From the NCBI GenBank assembly GCA_951812725.1, contig OX638330.1:1922001-1986000 (forward strand): 64,000 nt of DNA, read 5' to 3'. Made by a program: the position numbers and the translations under genes. This stretch comes from an uncultured Caldilineaceae bacterium. GTDB lineage: Bacteria > Chloroflexota > Anaerolineae > Caldilineales > Caldilineaceae. Under the pieces are notes generated by a model, which saw nothing but the letters and a program-made list of their open reading frames with translations, was not told the origin of the DNA and made no database searches. Positions 36,342 through 44,736 of this stretch are shown here, piece after piece (the first letter of the stretch is position 1; each line of letters opens with the position of its first letter).

Positions 36342-36453
36342 AGTATCTCCAATCGTACTGTTGGTGAGACGAACGCCTTCAGGGTGGCGCACGCAGTCAA
36401 ACTTTTCCTTTAGCTAGGAAGCAGGTCCATTCGGCCCTGGACGCAGGCTAGAG

Positions 36454-37071
36454 TCACGCCTGTGACAATGCATCGACGATAGCATCGCAGAATTCAGGCA
36501 AGTCGTCCGGAACGCGCCCCGTCACGACATTACCATCAGTTAGCGCAGGCACATCATGATATATCGCGCCGGCGTTGAGCAGATCGTCGGTAACCGCGCA
36601 GTAGGCGGTTACATTGCGGCCGGCAACACTGTCCGTCCCCTTCTGCCGGTCAAGGAAAATTTGCACTTGCGGCCCATGACAAATGGCTGCCAGCACTTTG
36701 CCGGCCCGATGAATAGCCGCGGCAAATTCTAATGTCTTGTCATCAATCCGCAGAAAATCAGGCGCAAGCCCACCGGGAAAAACTGCCGCGTCAAATTCCT
36801 CCGGCTTCATCTTCCATATGCTCTGCACAGTATAGCGATTGCCCTCAGCAAGGACATCAAATGGAATCGCGTGACCGAACCTTCCTGTTATCGGCTTTTC
36901 GGGCCAGGCAGGACGCCCATGAAAATGTCCGAGTGCATCTTGCGGCAACGTCCCGACAACGACCTCCGCGCCGGCCTGGCTCAATTGCAGAACAGTGTAC
37001 ATTACCTCGATATCTTCGAACTCATGCGCAGTGAGTATTGCAATAACCTTTCCTTCAAGTCGCTTTTCCAT
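36454..37071 (-). CDS. DJ-1/PfpI-family protein
   Basis: 205 residues from ATG 37071. The nucleophile elbow is LAAICHGPQ (Cys at about 130), with the preceding VFPGGLAPDFLR and the early Glu in the AHEFEDIE region expected for this fold. Members include deglycase-like, chaperone and protease-annotated proteins, so the activity is uncertain. It lies 18 bp after the enolase-superfamily gene and 112 bp before the HAD gene. Confidence 0.82.
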   Translation of the reverse strand: MEKRLEGKVIAILTAHEFEDIEVMYTVLQLSQAGAEVVVGTLPQDALGHFHGRPAWPEKPITGRFGHAIPFDVLAEGNRYTVQSIWKMKPEEFDAAVFPGGLAPDFLRIDDKTLEFAAAIHRAGKVLAAICHGPQVQIFLDRQKGTDSVAGRNVTAYCAVTDDLLNAGAIYHDVPALTDGNVVTGRVPDDLPEFCDAIVDALSQA

Positions 37072-37089
37072 TGTGCACAGTCCCTCCGC

Positions 37090-38178
37090 TCAACTCCTGT
37101 GTTCCTCGAGGGCATCCCAGTCAAATTCAACCCCATGCCCTGGTCTATTTGGCGCAATGGCCACCCCATCCCTAATGTGAAGAGGATGCTTGATAAACCT
37201 ATCAAGCCCAAATCCATGTGCTTCCAGATAAGAGCTATTTGGAATCGCCGCCAGCATATGCACCTGAAGATCGTGAACTCCGTGGGTCGTAATGGGCAGG
37301 TTGCACGTCTCGGCCAGATGCGCGACCTTCAGCCAAGGCGTAACGCCCCCCAACGTGGCCACGTCCGGTTCAGGAAACGAGATACCCCCATGGGCGATCA
37401 TCTGCTGAAACTCATACATTGTATGAAAGTTCTCACCGGTCGCAATCGGAAGACCGCCTTCCCGGGCGATGCGAGCATGGCCGGCAACGTCGTCAGGAAT
37501 CGTAGGCTCCTCCAGCCACAGCAATTCAAATGGCGCCATCCCCCGGGCGGCCCGAATTGCCTCATCCACTCGCCAGCGCATATTGGCATCTGCCATTAAC
37601 GGAAAGTCCGGACCCAGGTGTTTGCGCATGGCAGCCACCCGCTCCAGGTCTTCGGAGAGCCGGTCTCGGCCAACCTTCATCTTGATGGCGCGAAAACCTT
37701 GCGCCTGAAAGTCATCGGCCTGCGCCAATAGCTCACCCAGCGAGAACTGAAGGTCTATGCCGCCGGCGTACACCGGCACCTCGGGATCATGGCCTCCCAG
37801 CATTCGCCACCAAGGCTCGCCTTGGGACTTGCCTCGCAGGTCCCACAGAGCAATATCAAGGGCCGCCATCGCAAACGAAACGGCCCCACCCCTTCCGACA
37901 AAGTGCACGTGCCACCACATTCGTTCCCACAAGCGTTCAACACGATCGGCGTCTTCCCCGATCAAAATGGGAGCCAGGTCATCGCGAATATGAGCCAGGA
38001 TGGCAGAGCCGCCAATATCACCGCCGCAATACGTATAGCCCATCCCCTCCAGCCCGACGGCAGTCTCGATTCGCGCTGTGATCAGCCCGAAATGAGAAAT
38101 GTCACCGTGCGTGGAGTCCGAAAGAACAACCGGCAAGGGGATTCGGTAGTGGTCTGTGCGGATCCGTGTGATCTTCAT
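37090..38178 (-). CDS. Mandelate racemase/muconate lactonizing-type enzyme (enolase superfamily)
   Basis: 362 residues. Capping domain at the N-terminus (MKITRIRTDHYRIPLP). In the barrel: the KxK acid/base pair in AIKMKVG, metal Asp in LMADANMRW, metal Glu in LLWLEEP, third ligand in IATGENFHT, an Asp in FPEPDVATLGGVTP and the catalytic His in TTHGVHDLQVH. All residues of the mandelate racemase subgroup appear present. Sugar-acid dehydration is therefore the most likely chemistry. It is 6 bp downstream of the epimerase gene. Confidence 0.87.
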   Translation of the reverse strand: MKITRIRTDHYRIPLPVVLSDSTHGDISHFGLITARIETAVGLEGMGYTYCGGDIGGSAILAHIRDDLAPILIGEDADRVERLWERMWWHVHFVGRGGAVSFAMAALDIALWDLRGKSQGEPWWRMLGGHDPEVPVYAGGIDLQFSLGELLAQADDFQAQGFRAIKMKVGRDRLSEDLERVAAMRKHLGPDFPLMADANMRWRVDEAIRAARGMAPFELLWLEEPTIPDDVAGHARIAREGGLPIATGENFHTMYEFQQMIAHGGISFPEPDVATLGGVTPWLKVAHLAETCNLPITTHGVHDLQVHMLAAIPNSSYLEAHGFGLDRFIKHPLHIRDGVAIAPNRPGHGVEFDWDALEEHRS

Positions 38179-38184
38179 ATCGTG

Positions 38185-39042
38185 TCAATCTCCCAGAATA
38201 GGCATTTGAGGCACAAAACCCAACGCTTCACGGATTCCCGAAATGTCGTACACGGGATCCTTTTCATGGCCTTTCCGTTCATAGTAGGAAAAGTCCATCT
38301 TGTCTGCCTCCTTGCCGTACCAGGAGCGCAACAGGTCCGGCACAGGGACCGCCGTGCAGGCCTGACTGCCTACCGCGTTGAGGATTCGCACACCAGGACT
38401 AGGTGAGGCCTCGATCGCGGCTACCAGGCAGCGCACGGTATCGCTCAGAAACATGATCGAGATTCTTCCCATTCCCCAAACAGGTACAGGGCCGGGTTCT
38501 AAAGGGATCAGCTGGCGATCATCAGGCGCAATGCTTGCCAGCCGCAGATTGATAAAGTCAAGAGAGTCATTTTGTCTCGACAGGTAACGGGTAACCTCCT
38601 CCATCATGTACTTGGAAAACCCGTAACCGTCGCGATCCAGACAAGGATGTTCATCTGGCATGGGAAGTTGGAGTGGACGAAACTTTACAGATTGCATCCC
38701 GACCGCGGCAATAGAACTAGCCAGGACAAACTTTTTGCACCCCCGCTCAATTAGATGTCGTAGAAGGTGGTGAGTGCCCGCCACATTTACTCTCAGGCCG
38801 TCCTCTTCAGAGCTCCCTCCTACCACAGCTGCAAGATGAACAAGGGTATCGATCCCTTCGTGAGGATCCAGCTTTCGCAGTTCATTCGGATCGGAAAAGT
38901 CGCCCTGTATGTTTGTCGCGCCTGGCAGGTCGGTAGGGCTGCGGGAAAGGCAGACGAGTTCGTGATTACTGTTTTCGATGATGGTCTTAGCCAGCGCGTT
39001 GCCGATAAAACCGCTTGTGCCGGTGATGAGGATCTTGCTCAT
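38185..39042 (-). CDS. NAD-dependent epimerase/dehydratase (extended SDR)
   Basis: 285 residues. Cofactor loop ITGTSGFIGNALA, LVHLAAVVGGSSEE, a catalytic-site Ser in LASSIAAVG and YGFSKYMMEE for Tyr/Lys. It may act as a nucleotide-sugar epimerase or, given the neighbours, as a uronate-type dehydrogenase. The gene starts 26 bp from the inner edge of MITE copy D, so its promoter region has been replaced by the element. Confidence 0.83.
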   Translation of the reverse strand: MSKILITGTSGFIGNALAKTIIENSNHELVCLSRSPTDLPGATNIQGDFSDPNELRKLDPHEGIDTLVHLAAVVGGSSEEDGLRVNVAGTHHLLRHLIERGCKKFVLASSIAAVGMQSVKFRPLQLPMPDEHPCLDRDGYGFSKYMMEEVTRYLSRQNDSLDFINLRLASIAPDDRQLIPLEPGPVPVWGMGRISIMFLSDTVRCLVAAIEASPSPGVRILNAVGSQACTAVPVPDLLRSWYGKEADKMDFSYYERKGHEKDPVYDISGIREALGFVPQMPILGD

Positions 39043-39068
39043 TTCTCCCTACCCTTCTTCCTCTTTGA

Positions 39069-39345
39069 GAAACTTCTCAACCACAACTAATCTGCGATCC
39101 TGAATGAGGCGAGCAAGAGTGCTCACTCAACTCTCTTATGGGCGGTCGGCCGCAAGCGGCCTCCCTTGTGCAGGGGCTGCGCCCCCGCAACGCCCCCCTA
39201 CAAAACCATCCCTCACCGACCGTGTGCATTCTTCGCAACGTGTCTGCTGGCGAGCATGGCGGCAGCTGCAAACCAGTTGCGTCAACAAGAGCCTGAATGG
39301 TTCCAGGGACGACTGGCTGGTCAACTGCTGTGGCTTAGTAGTTAC
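39069..39345 (+). mobile_element. IS66-type MITE, copy D, with exact 8-bp target duplication
   Basis: 277 bp. Left end GAAACTTCTCAACCACAACT (two changes from consensus in the first seven bases), right end GGCTTAGTAGTTAC. Flanking octamers CTCTTTGA at 39061-39068 and 39346-39353 are identical. Core hairpin GGCCG-CAAG-CGGCC at 39148-39161 as in copy B. Inserted between the epimerase gene and the upstream MDR gene, both minus strand; the MDR stop codon lies just after the right duplication. Confidence 0.87.
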
Positions 39346-39353
39346 CTCTTTGA

Positions 39354-40361
39354 TTAGGACCACTGAATAACCGCGCCCATCAAATCAGGCAGGTCGTTCC
39401 GATTTATCTTGGCGTACAAGTCCGGGGCCTCGGAGGCTGCCACGCGATGCGTTATCGTCCTGTGCCATGGGATGGCACCGGTGGCGATATTTCGTAGCAC
39501 GGCTTGGCGGCAAGGAGCCAGCCCGTCGTTGCAAGGAAAGAATGCTGTCAACTGTTTGGCGTGAGGCACCAGATAGTTGAAGGAGACAGGCGCCTTACCA
39601 TAATGGCCAAGAAAGACGAACTTTCCTTTCAGTCGAGCGAGCGGGAAGGCCAGGTCAAGGCAGGATGGAATGCCGCTGCCTTCAAATACTACGTCTGCTC
39701 CGCCTGGCTGGATTTCCTCTACCCGAACTCTAACCTCGTCGGCGGACAGTTCACTCGCGTCAATAACATGCGCGGCACCCAACTCCTTTGCCATATCCAA
39801 TCGTCTTGTATTGAGGTCGATAGCGATGGTCTCCGCCCCGCGCAGTCTCGCCGCGGCCAGTGCTCCTAGCCCGATGAGTCCGACAGCATGAAATGCAACC
39901 ACATCGCCCATCTGAACACCGGCCATATCGACGGCGTTGTAACCTACAGCCGGCATGACAAAGAGGGCGCCGGTCGCTTCATCTACGCCTTCGGGCAAGA
40001 TTTCGACTTCCGCGTCCTCCGGCATGACGGCATAGGAGGAATGGGCGCCGGAACAGGACGTAACAGGCCCTCCGCCAACCTCCATCGGCAGAAAGCTGCG
40101 GCGGTAGTAAACCTTGTCGCCGACCTCGAACCTTGAAACGTCTTCTCCTATGTCTTCGACAATCCCCACTGCCTGGTAACCCGTACAAATGGGAAAGGGC
40201 CCATAGGTAATCTTGTGACGAATTACAGCAAACTCTGTGCCCACGCTGACACCAGACCAGATACAGCGTACAAGCAAATCAGTGGGGGCGAGCCCCGGGA
40301 TATCGAACTCCTGCAGCGAGAAATCCTGCTGCGCATTACAGATAAGCGCAATACTTTTCAT
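39354..40361 (-). CDS. Zinc-binding-fold dehydrogenase (MDR, BchC-like subgroup)
   Basis: 335 residues. As in the gene at 27717 the zinc loop is changed: SVGTEFAVIRHKI instead of CGTD. TGYQAVGIVEDIGEDVSRFEVGDKV gives the GroES-like part in order, and FHAVGLIGLGALAAARLRGA is the dinucleotide fold. It oxidises or reduces an unknown substrate with NAD(P). It is probably part of the same sugar-acid group as the epimerase, but the MITE between them may have split the transcript. It is bracketed by MITE copies D and E. Confidence 0.78.
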   Translation of the reverse strand: MKSIALICNAQQDFSLQEFDIPGLAPTDLLVRCIWSGVSVGTEFAVIRHKITYGPFPICTGYQAVGIVEDIGEDVSRFEVGDKVYYRRSFLPMEVGGGPVTSCSGAHSSYAVMPEDAEVEILPEGVDEATGALFVMPAVGYNAVDMAGVQMGDVVAFHAVGLIGLGALAAARLRGAETIAIDLNTRRLDMAKELGAAHVIDASELSADEVRVRVEEIQPGGADVVFEGSGIPSCLDLAFPLARLKGKFVFLGHYGKAPVSFNYLVPHAKQLTAFFPCNDGLAPCRQAVLRNIATGAIPWHRTITHRVAASEAPDLYAKINRNDLPDLMGAVIQWS

Positions 40362-40577
40362 AATGGATTCATCCCTAAATTACGCCGTCTATTAAGTGCA
40401 ACCATTACAGACTTTCACGCACCGGCAAACTCAGTAGAAATGACGCCATGATCCTCTTCTGTCCGGCGCCAGATTAGGGCAGCGTACTAAAGGAGACCCG
40501 AACTGTCAATGCTTAGTAGAATCTCGACCATGCTGTCAGCAGATGAGGCGCCCCTGCCTGCCCCTTTATCCTTTTTC

Positions 40578-40863
40578 GTAACTACTCAGCCGCAACTGAT
40601 TCGTAATCCTGAACGAGGGGACCAAAAGTGTTTTTTTCTCCCCTCATTGTTGTATTTTGGGCGGTCGGGCCTTCGGCCCTCCCTTGTGCAGGGGCTGCGC
40701 CCCCGCAACGCCCCCCTCCAAAACCATCCCTCACCGACCGTGTGCATTCTTCGCAACCTGTCGGCTGGCGAGCATGGCGGCGGCTGCACACCAGTTGAGT
40801 CACCAAGAGCCTGAATGGTTCCAAGGATGACTGGCTGGTCAACCACTGTGGCTTGGTAGTTAC
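40578..40863 (+). mobile_element. IS66-type MITE, copy E, with near-exact target duplication
   Basis: 286 bp. Left end GTAACTACTCAGCCGCAACT, right end GGCTTGGTAGTTAC. Flanking octamers CCTTTTTC (40570-40577) and CCTTTTCC (40864-40871) differ at one base. The core hairpin here is the other version, GGGCC-TTC-GGCCC (40667-40679), and GGGGC-TGC-GCCCC follows at 40691-40703. It lies in the divergent region between the MDR and fchA genes. Confidence 0.85.
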
Positions 40864-40963
40864 CCTTTTCCAAAAAACAGACATCCCCAGGAAGATCCCT
40901 GGCCTTACACTGGTGTAAGGTCCGATAATTCATCCCAGATGGCTAGCTGTCTGCCTTAGTGAA

Positions 40964-40972
40964 TGCTATAAT
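40964..40972 (+). promoter_or_regulatory. Extended -10 promoter candidate for fchA-folD
   Basis: TGCTATAAT (consensus TATAAT with TG extension) lies 188 bp before the GTG start of fchA, 100 bp outside MITE copy E. It implies a leader of about 180 nt with a 7-bp hairpin TGCCTCA / TGAGGCA at 41022-41046. The leader does not match the tetrahydrofolate riboswitch consensus that I remember. Confidence 0.5.
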
Positions 40973-41160
40973 TTGATTTACGAATGCAAGGGCTTTACTG
41001 AATGGGTATCTTGCGAATGTGTGCCTCAAGTCCGTATAGTGAGGCAGCCAATGTGATAATGAGTGGTGGCATCACCTGCGTTTATCCAGTGCGATGACGA
41101 ACCAACAACTGTTCTCATCGCCCTTGAGGGTTTGAAACTTATCCGTGGAAAGGACTGATA

Positions 41161-41808
41161 GTGAAAGATTTGGAAACAGCAAGAATTCCCGTCGAAACTT
41201 TCCTGAATGAACTGGCCTCAGGGGAGTCGACGCCAGGAGGAGGTGCCGCCGCGGCTCTTTCTGCATGTCAGGCCGCCGCCCTGCTTAGTATGGTCTTGAA
41301 TTTCACAGTCGGACGAAAGAAGTACGCGGCTGTGGAAGAGGAGCTGCGGGGACATTTGCGTCGAACCGAAGATTTGCGAACTCATCTCTTGAAGCTGGCA
41401 GATAGAGACGCCGAGGCCTTCGGCGCCGTGGCGGCTTGTTTCACCATGCTCCGAACGACGCAGGAGGAGAAGGCAGCCCGCACCGAAGCTATGCAGTCCG
41501 CTTTGCGAGAAGCAGCTGAGGTCCCGCTGAGTATAGCCTCGTTTTGCGCCGAGCTCTTGGAGTTGACGCCTCCCATCGCAGAAAAGGGCAACCCGAATGT
41601 TGTCAGTGATGCGGCAACGGCAGCACATCTGGCCTTCGCCGCTCTACACAGCGCCTTGGTCAATGTGAATATCAATCTGAAATTCCTTAAGGATGAGGAT
41701 TATGTTAAGGCAGGCAAGAGCAGAGTGGATGCGCTGACAGTTGCCGCTGAGAAAAGCTACATCGCGGCTCGCGCCGCGTGTTCCAAGACGCTGGGTATTA
41801 CGATATGA
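41161..41808 (+). CDS. fchA: Methenyltetrahydrofolate cyclohydrolase FchA (FTCD cyclodeaminase-type)
   Basis: 215 residues from GTG 41161 after GGAAAGGA. The Gly-rich [19 protein letters not shown] segment near residues 22-40 and the long helical body are those of the formiminotransferase-cyclodeaminase C-terminal domain in its stand-alone form. These proteins hydrolyse 5,10-methenyl-THF to 10-formyl-THF (or act as formimino-THF cyclodeaminase). The stop overlaps the folD start as ATGA, so the two are translationally coupled. The partner FolD appears to lack the residues for this same step, which supports a true cyclohydrolase role. Confidence 0.82.
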   Translation: MKDLETARIPVETFLNELASGESTPGGGAAAALSACQAAALLSMVLNFTVGRKKYAAVEEELRGHLRRTEDLRTHLLKLADRDAEAFGAVAACFTMLRTTQEEKAARTEAMQSALREAAEVPLSIASFCAELLELTPPIAEKGNPNVVSDAATAAHLAFAALHSALVNVNINLKFLKDEDYVKAGKSRVDALTVAAEKSYIAARAACSKTLGITI

Positions 41809-42665
41809 GCGCAAAACTTCTGAACGGCCGACAACTTGCCAAACAGTTGCAGACGGAACTGAACCAGCGTTTCTCCGAATTGTCCGACGAGGCCGGCGTA
41901 CTGCCGACGCTGGCTGCATTACAGGTCGGCGGAGATGCCGCCGCAAAGGGCTATCTACGCTCCATCCGCCGTGCCTGCCAGGGCGTTGGAGCCGCGTTGA
42001 GACCGGTTGAAATGAAAGAGGACAGCAGCCAGCGTGAAGTCGAGGAAGCGCTGGAGGCTCTGAATAACGACGATTCGGTACATGGCATCATGGTCCTGGA
42101 GCCTCTGCCCGATCATATTGACGACACCGTACTGATCGATTTCCTTGACCCGGCAAAGGACGTAGACGGCGTCCATCCGCAAAATGCCGGCCGGCTGGCC
42201 TCGCAACGCCAACCCTACTTTGTGCCTGCAACGCCTGCAGGAGGCATTCTGCTACTGGAAGAAGCCGGCGTGGACTTCAAGGGCAAGAATGCCGTGGTCA
42301 TTGGGCGCAGCGACATCGTTGGAAAGCCCATGGCGCTACTATTGCTGCATCGACACTGCACTGTGACAATCGCCCACAGCCGCACAGAAGACCTGCCTGC
42401 CGTTGCCCGCAACGCTGACATTCTGTGTGTAGCAGTTGGTCAGCCAGAAATGGTTACCGGCGAGTGGATTAAGCCCGGAGCAGTCGTCGTCGACTTTGGC
42501 ACAACTTACACGGACGAGGGCTTGAAAGGAGATTGCGAAGGGGCAAGCGTGGAGGCCGTAGCTGGAATGCTAACACCCGTTCCCGGCGGAACAGGCCCCA
42601 TTACAAATGTAATGCTGATGCAGAATCTCTTCGATGCGCATCGTCGTCTCGTCATATCCAAGTGA
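41805..42665 (+). CDS. folD: Methylenetetrahydrofolate dehydrogenase FolD, apparently without cyclohydrolase residues
   Basis: 286 residues from ATG 41805 (ATGA overlap with fchA). The family body is intact: [36 protein letters not shown] for NADP, and [12 protein letters not shown]. However, the catalytic YxxxK (YVASK in E. coli) is YLRSI here, replacing the essential Lys by Ile. The VQLPLP glutamine segment reads VLEPLP. Both residues are known to be needed mainly for the cyclohydrolase half-reaction. It probably only oxidises 5,10-methylene-THF to methenyl-THF, leaving hydrolysis to FchA. The Asp of KDVDG is kept. Confidence 0.85.
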   Translation: MSAKLLNGRQLAKQLQTELNQRFSELSDEAGVLPTLAALQVGGDAAAKGYLRSIRRACQGVGAALRPVEMKEDSSQREVEEALEALNNDDSVHGIMVLEPLPDHIDDTVLIDFLDPAKDVDGVHPQNAGRLASQRQPYFVPATPAGGILLLEEAGVDFKGKNAVVIGRSDIVGKPMALLLLHRHCTVTIAHSRTEDLPAVARNADILCVAVGQPEMVTGEWIKPGAVVVDFGTTYTDEGLKGDCEGASVEAVAGMLTPVPGGTGPITNVMLMQNLFDAHRRLVISK

Positions 42666-42685
42666 CGCAAGTGACGCGAGCGACG

Positions 42686-43432
42686 TCAGTGGCCCAGGAT
42701 TTCCACACTCTTTTCACGTGGCTGATGGTTGAGTTCAGGACTATCAAAATTACTGAGCAGCTTAAGGGCCTTGTCCCGGCGGACCTGCAGGCGAGGCTCT
42801 TTGCATTTCCATTTACCTCTCACCTGATTACAGACCAATAGCGAATCACCCCAGATATCCAGCGCTGTCGTCTTGGAATCGATCTGTTGTTCGGCGAGAC
42901 GGTCTCGAACCGCCTCCAGAGCCGCGATTAAAGTGTCGTATTCGGCTTCGTTATTGGTGACGCGGTCGCCGAACTTCAGTTGAACAACTTCCCGAGGCAG
43001 TCCTGGCCAATCCATTGCAAAGCTACCGTAACCTTGGCCTGGGTTGCCGCGACTGCCCCCGTCAAACACGATTCGAATCGGTTGTGCCGGCGCCTTTCCT
43101 GGCAGGGGTGCCATTTCCGATGGTGCTTCACTATCTTGCCTGGGCGAGCCCATGACAGCACGACCACTGACAGGGGATCGATAGGGAGAAAGCTGCGTTC
43201 GCTCGGCGGGCCGAGGGGGCGCCTGCTCGACAAGCTCCGAGTTGGGTGCCTCCATTTGTCTCACCAGGTTCATCGGCTGTACGGCCAAGGCAATTGGCAG
43301 TGGATTTCTGTCGGACAGCAATTCTTCCGTTTCCAGCAATCCCATTGCTTTCACTTGCCGCCAAAGCAGTCTTCGCTGCCCAGGCGAAAGTTCTTCAATC
43401 TGGCTGACGAGTCTATCCAATGATCGATTCAC
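42686..43432 (-). CDS. RNase H-like protein with N-terminal extension
   Basis: 248 residues from GTG. Residues about 1-115 are an extension: a helical start (SQIEELSPGQRRLLWRQV) then a Pro/Ser-rich linker. The RNase H domain follows: VFDGGSRGNPGQG (first Asp), TNNEAEYDTLIAAL (Glu) and IWGDSLLVCNQVRGKWKC (second Asp). The usual end PRExNxxAD is PREKSVEILGH at the very C-terminus, so the last catalytic Asp is missing or replaced by Glu. It converges on folD with a 20-bp gap. Confidence 0.72.
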   Translation of the reverse strand: MNRSLDRLVSQIEELSPGQRRLLWRQVKAMGLLETEELLSDRNPLPIALAVQPMNLVRQMEAPNSELVEQAPPRPAERTQLSPYRSPVSGRAVMGSPRQDSEAPSEMAPLPGKAPAQPIRIVFDGGSRGNPGQGYGSFAMDWPGLPREVVQLKFGDRVTNNEAEYDTLIAALEAVRDRLAEQQIDSKTTALDIWGDSLLVCNQVRGKWKCKEPRLQVRRDKALKLLSNFDSPELNHQPREKSVEILGH

Positions 43433-43606
43433 TTGGGTCTTAACCTAACCCTGACTGCTGTATGTTCTAGTCACGAAGACCTTGTATTCATCTGACTCTT
43501 TCTGATTGAAATCCGCTCGTCATCACCGTGGTCTACAGGATTTCCTGTGCCCAGGGATGAGAGCGTACAGCTCTTGGAGGAATACAGCTGGGTCTCCGAA
43601 TAGTCT

Positions 43607-44470
43607 TTAAGCTGGCTGGGGCTCTCTTCTGCGGGCAGCCTTTGCTTTTTCCCAGAGATAGACCAGATTTGCCTGGTGGAAGTTCTGCACCAGCCCGCCT
43701 AGTGGTATGCGATTCCGGCCAAATTTCTCGATATCATTGCTCAACAGCTCTCGTCTGGTAGCCCCTTCAGTTAGCAGACGATCGACCAGTTCTTCAATTT
43801 CGTTCAGGTATTTTATGCCCTCTTCGATGCTGGGAGTAACCTCGCCTCGCAGAAGAATGTCCCCGTGGCCCTGTACAATGGTTTCCAGATTAAACTCATG
43901 GAGGCTATGCAGAGACTGTTTAAACTTTTCGATATCGGCAAGCGGGGAGGCAATTACCGGCACTGGCATCATCAGGTCACTTGCAAACAACACTTTTTCC
44001 TCGCGTACATGCACAACACATACATCCGGTCCTGGACCCGGCGCATGCATGATATGGACAGTCTTGTCCCCTAACCGAATGACTGAGCCTTCGTTGAATA
44101 TAATCTTGGGAAGTCGTATTTCGACTCTCAGCAATTCGTTCGTATGCTCTCTCGCCTCCTCCAAAGCTTTACGGCCATAGCGAACGAGCAAATCCCGCGC
44201 GGATTCATGGGCTATGAGTTCGGCTTCTGGAAAAAGGCAGGAGCCGTAGACATGATCCGCGTGGCTGATTGTGTTTATCAGGTAGCGGACTCCCGCCGGA
44301 CAAACCTGCGCTGCAAAATCTATAATCTGTTTCGTTTCTGAAGGGAAAGGCAGCGTATCAATTAGAATGCCCCCTTCAGGCGAAACGACAAGCCCCGCGT
44401 TTACCTCTGCGTAAAGCGCACTTGTGAAAACCCACGTATCATCCGCAACTCGCGTGCGCGTAATCGCCAC
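43607..44470 (-). CDS. Metallo-beta-lactamase-fold hydrolase with an incomplete metal site
   Basis: 287 residues from GTG with AAGGGA upstream. MBL order is clear: [16 protein letters not shown], then [29 protein letters not shown] and VQGHGDIL. Compared with the canonical HxHxDH, the first His is Ile. The His of the PGHT loop is also missing (PGPG). The remaining His, Asp and bridging residues are kept. A single-metal enzyme or altered chemistry is likely. Substrate unknown. It lies 266 bp upstream of the SMP-30 group on the same strand. Confidence 0.75.
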   Translation of the reverse strand: MAITRTRVADDTWVFTSALYAEVNAGLVVSPEGGILIDTLPFPSETKQIIDFAAQVCPAGVRYLINTISHADHVYGSCLFPEAELIAHESARDLLVRYGRKALEEAREHTNELLRVEIRLPKIIFNEGSVIRLGDKTVHIMHAPGPGPDVCVVHVREEKVLFASDLMMPVPVIASPLADIEKFKQSLHSLHEFNLETIVQGHGDILLRGEVTPSIEEGIKYLNEIEELVDRLLTEGATRRELLSNDIEKFGRNRIPLGGLVQNFHQANLVYLWEKAKAARRREPQPA

Positions 44471-44736
44471 TCGCTACATCCCTTCCTAATTTGTCTCTTG
44501 TAGATAATCGCCAAAAAGCCAAGTATACCACAACGTGAACGCGCGTGGCATTGGGGAACCCTGTTCGGTCAAAATAGGGAAAGTATCCTTGCCAGGGCGA
44601 GTGAACCATCGAGAGGCAACAGAGGCCAAGCAACTCCCTCTAGGACAACTGCCAAGAATCGACGTGGAGTCTGCAGTTGACCATTGCGGCGAGATCGCAC
44701 ATTCAAGCCAGGAGAATCGTCGGTACTGCCAGCAGA

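Noticed and set aside
40973..41160. Tetrahydrofolate riboswitch before fchA-folD
   Set aside because: The long leader and small hairpin invite the idea, but the conserved riboswitch core as I remember it is absent.
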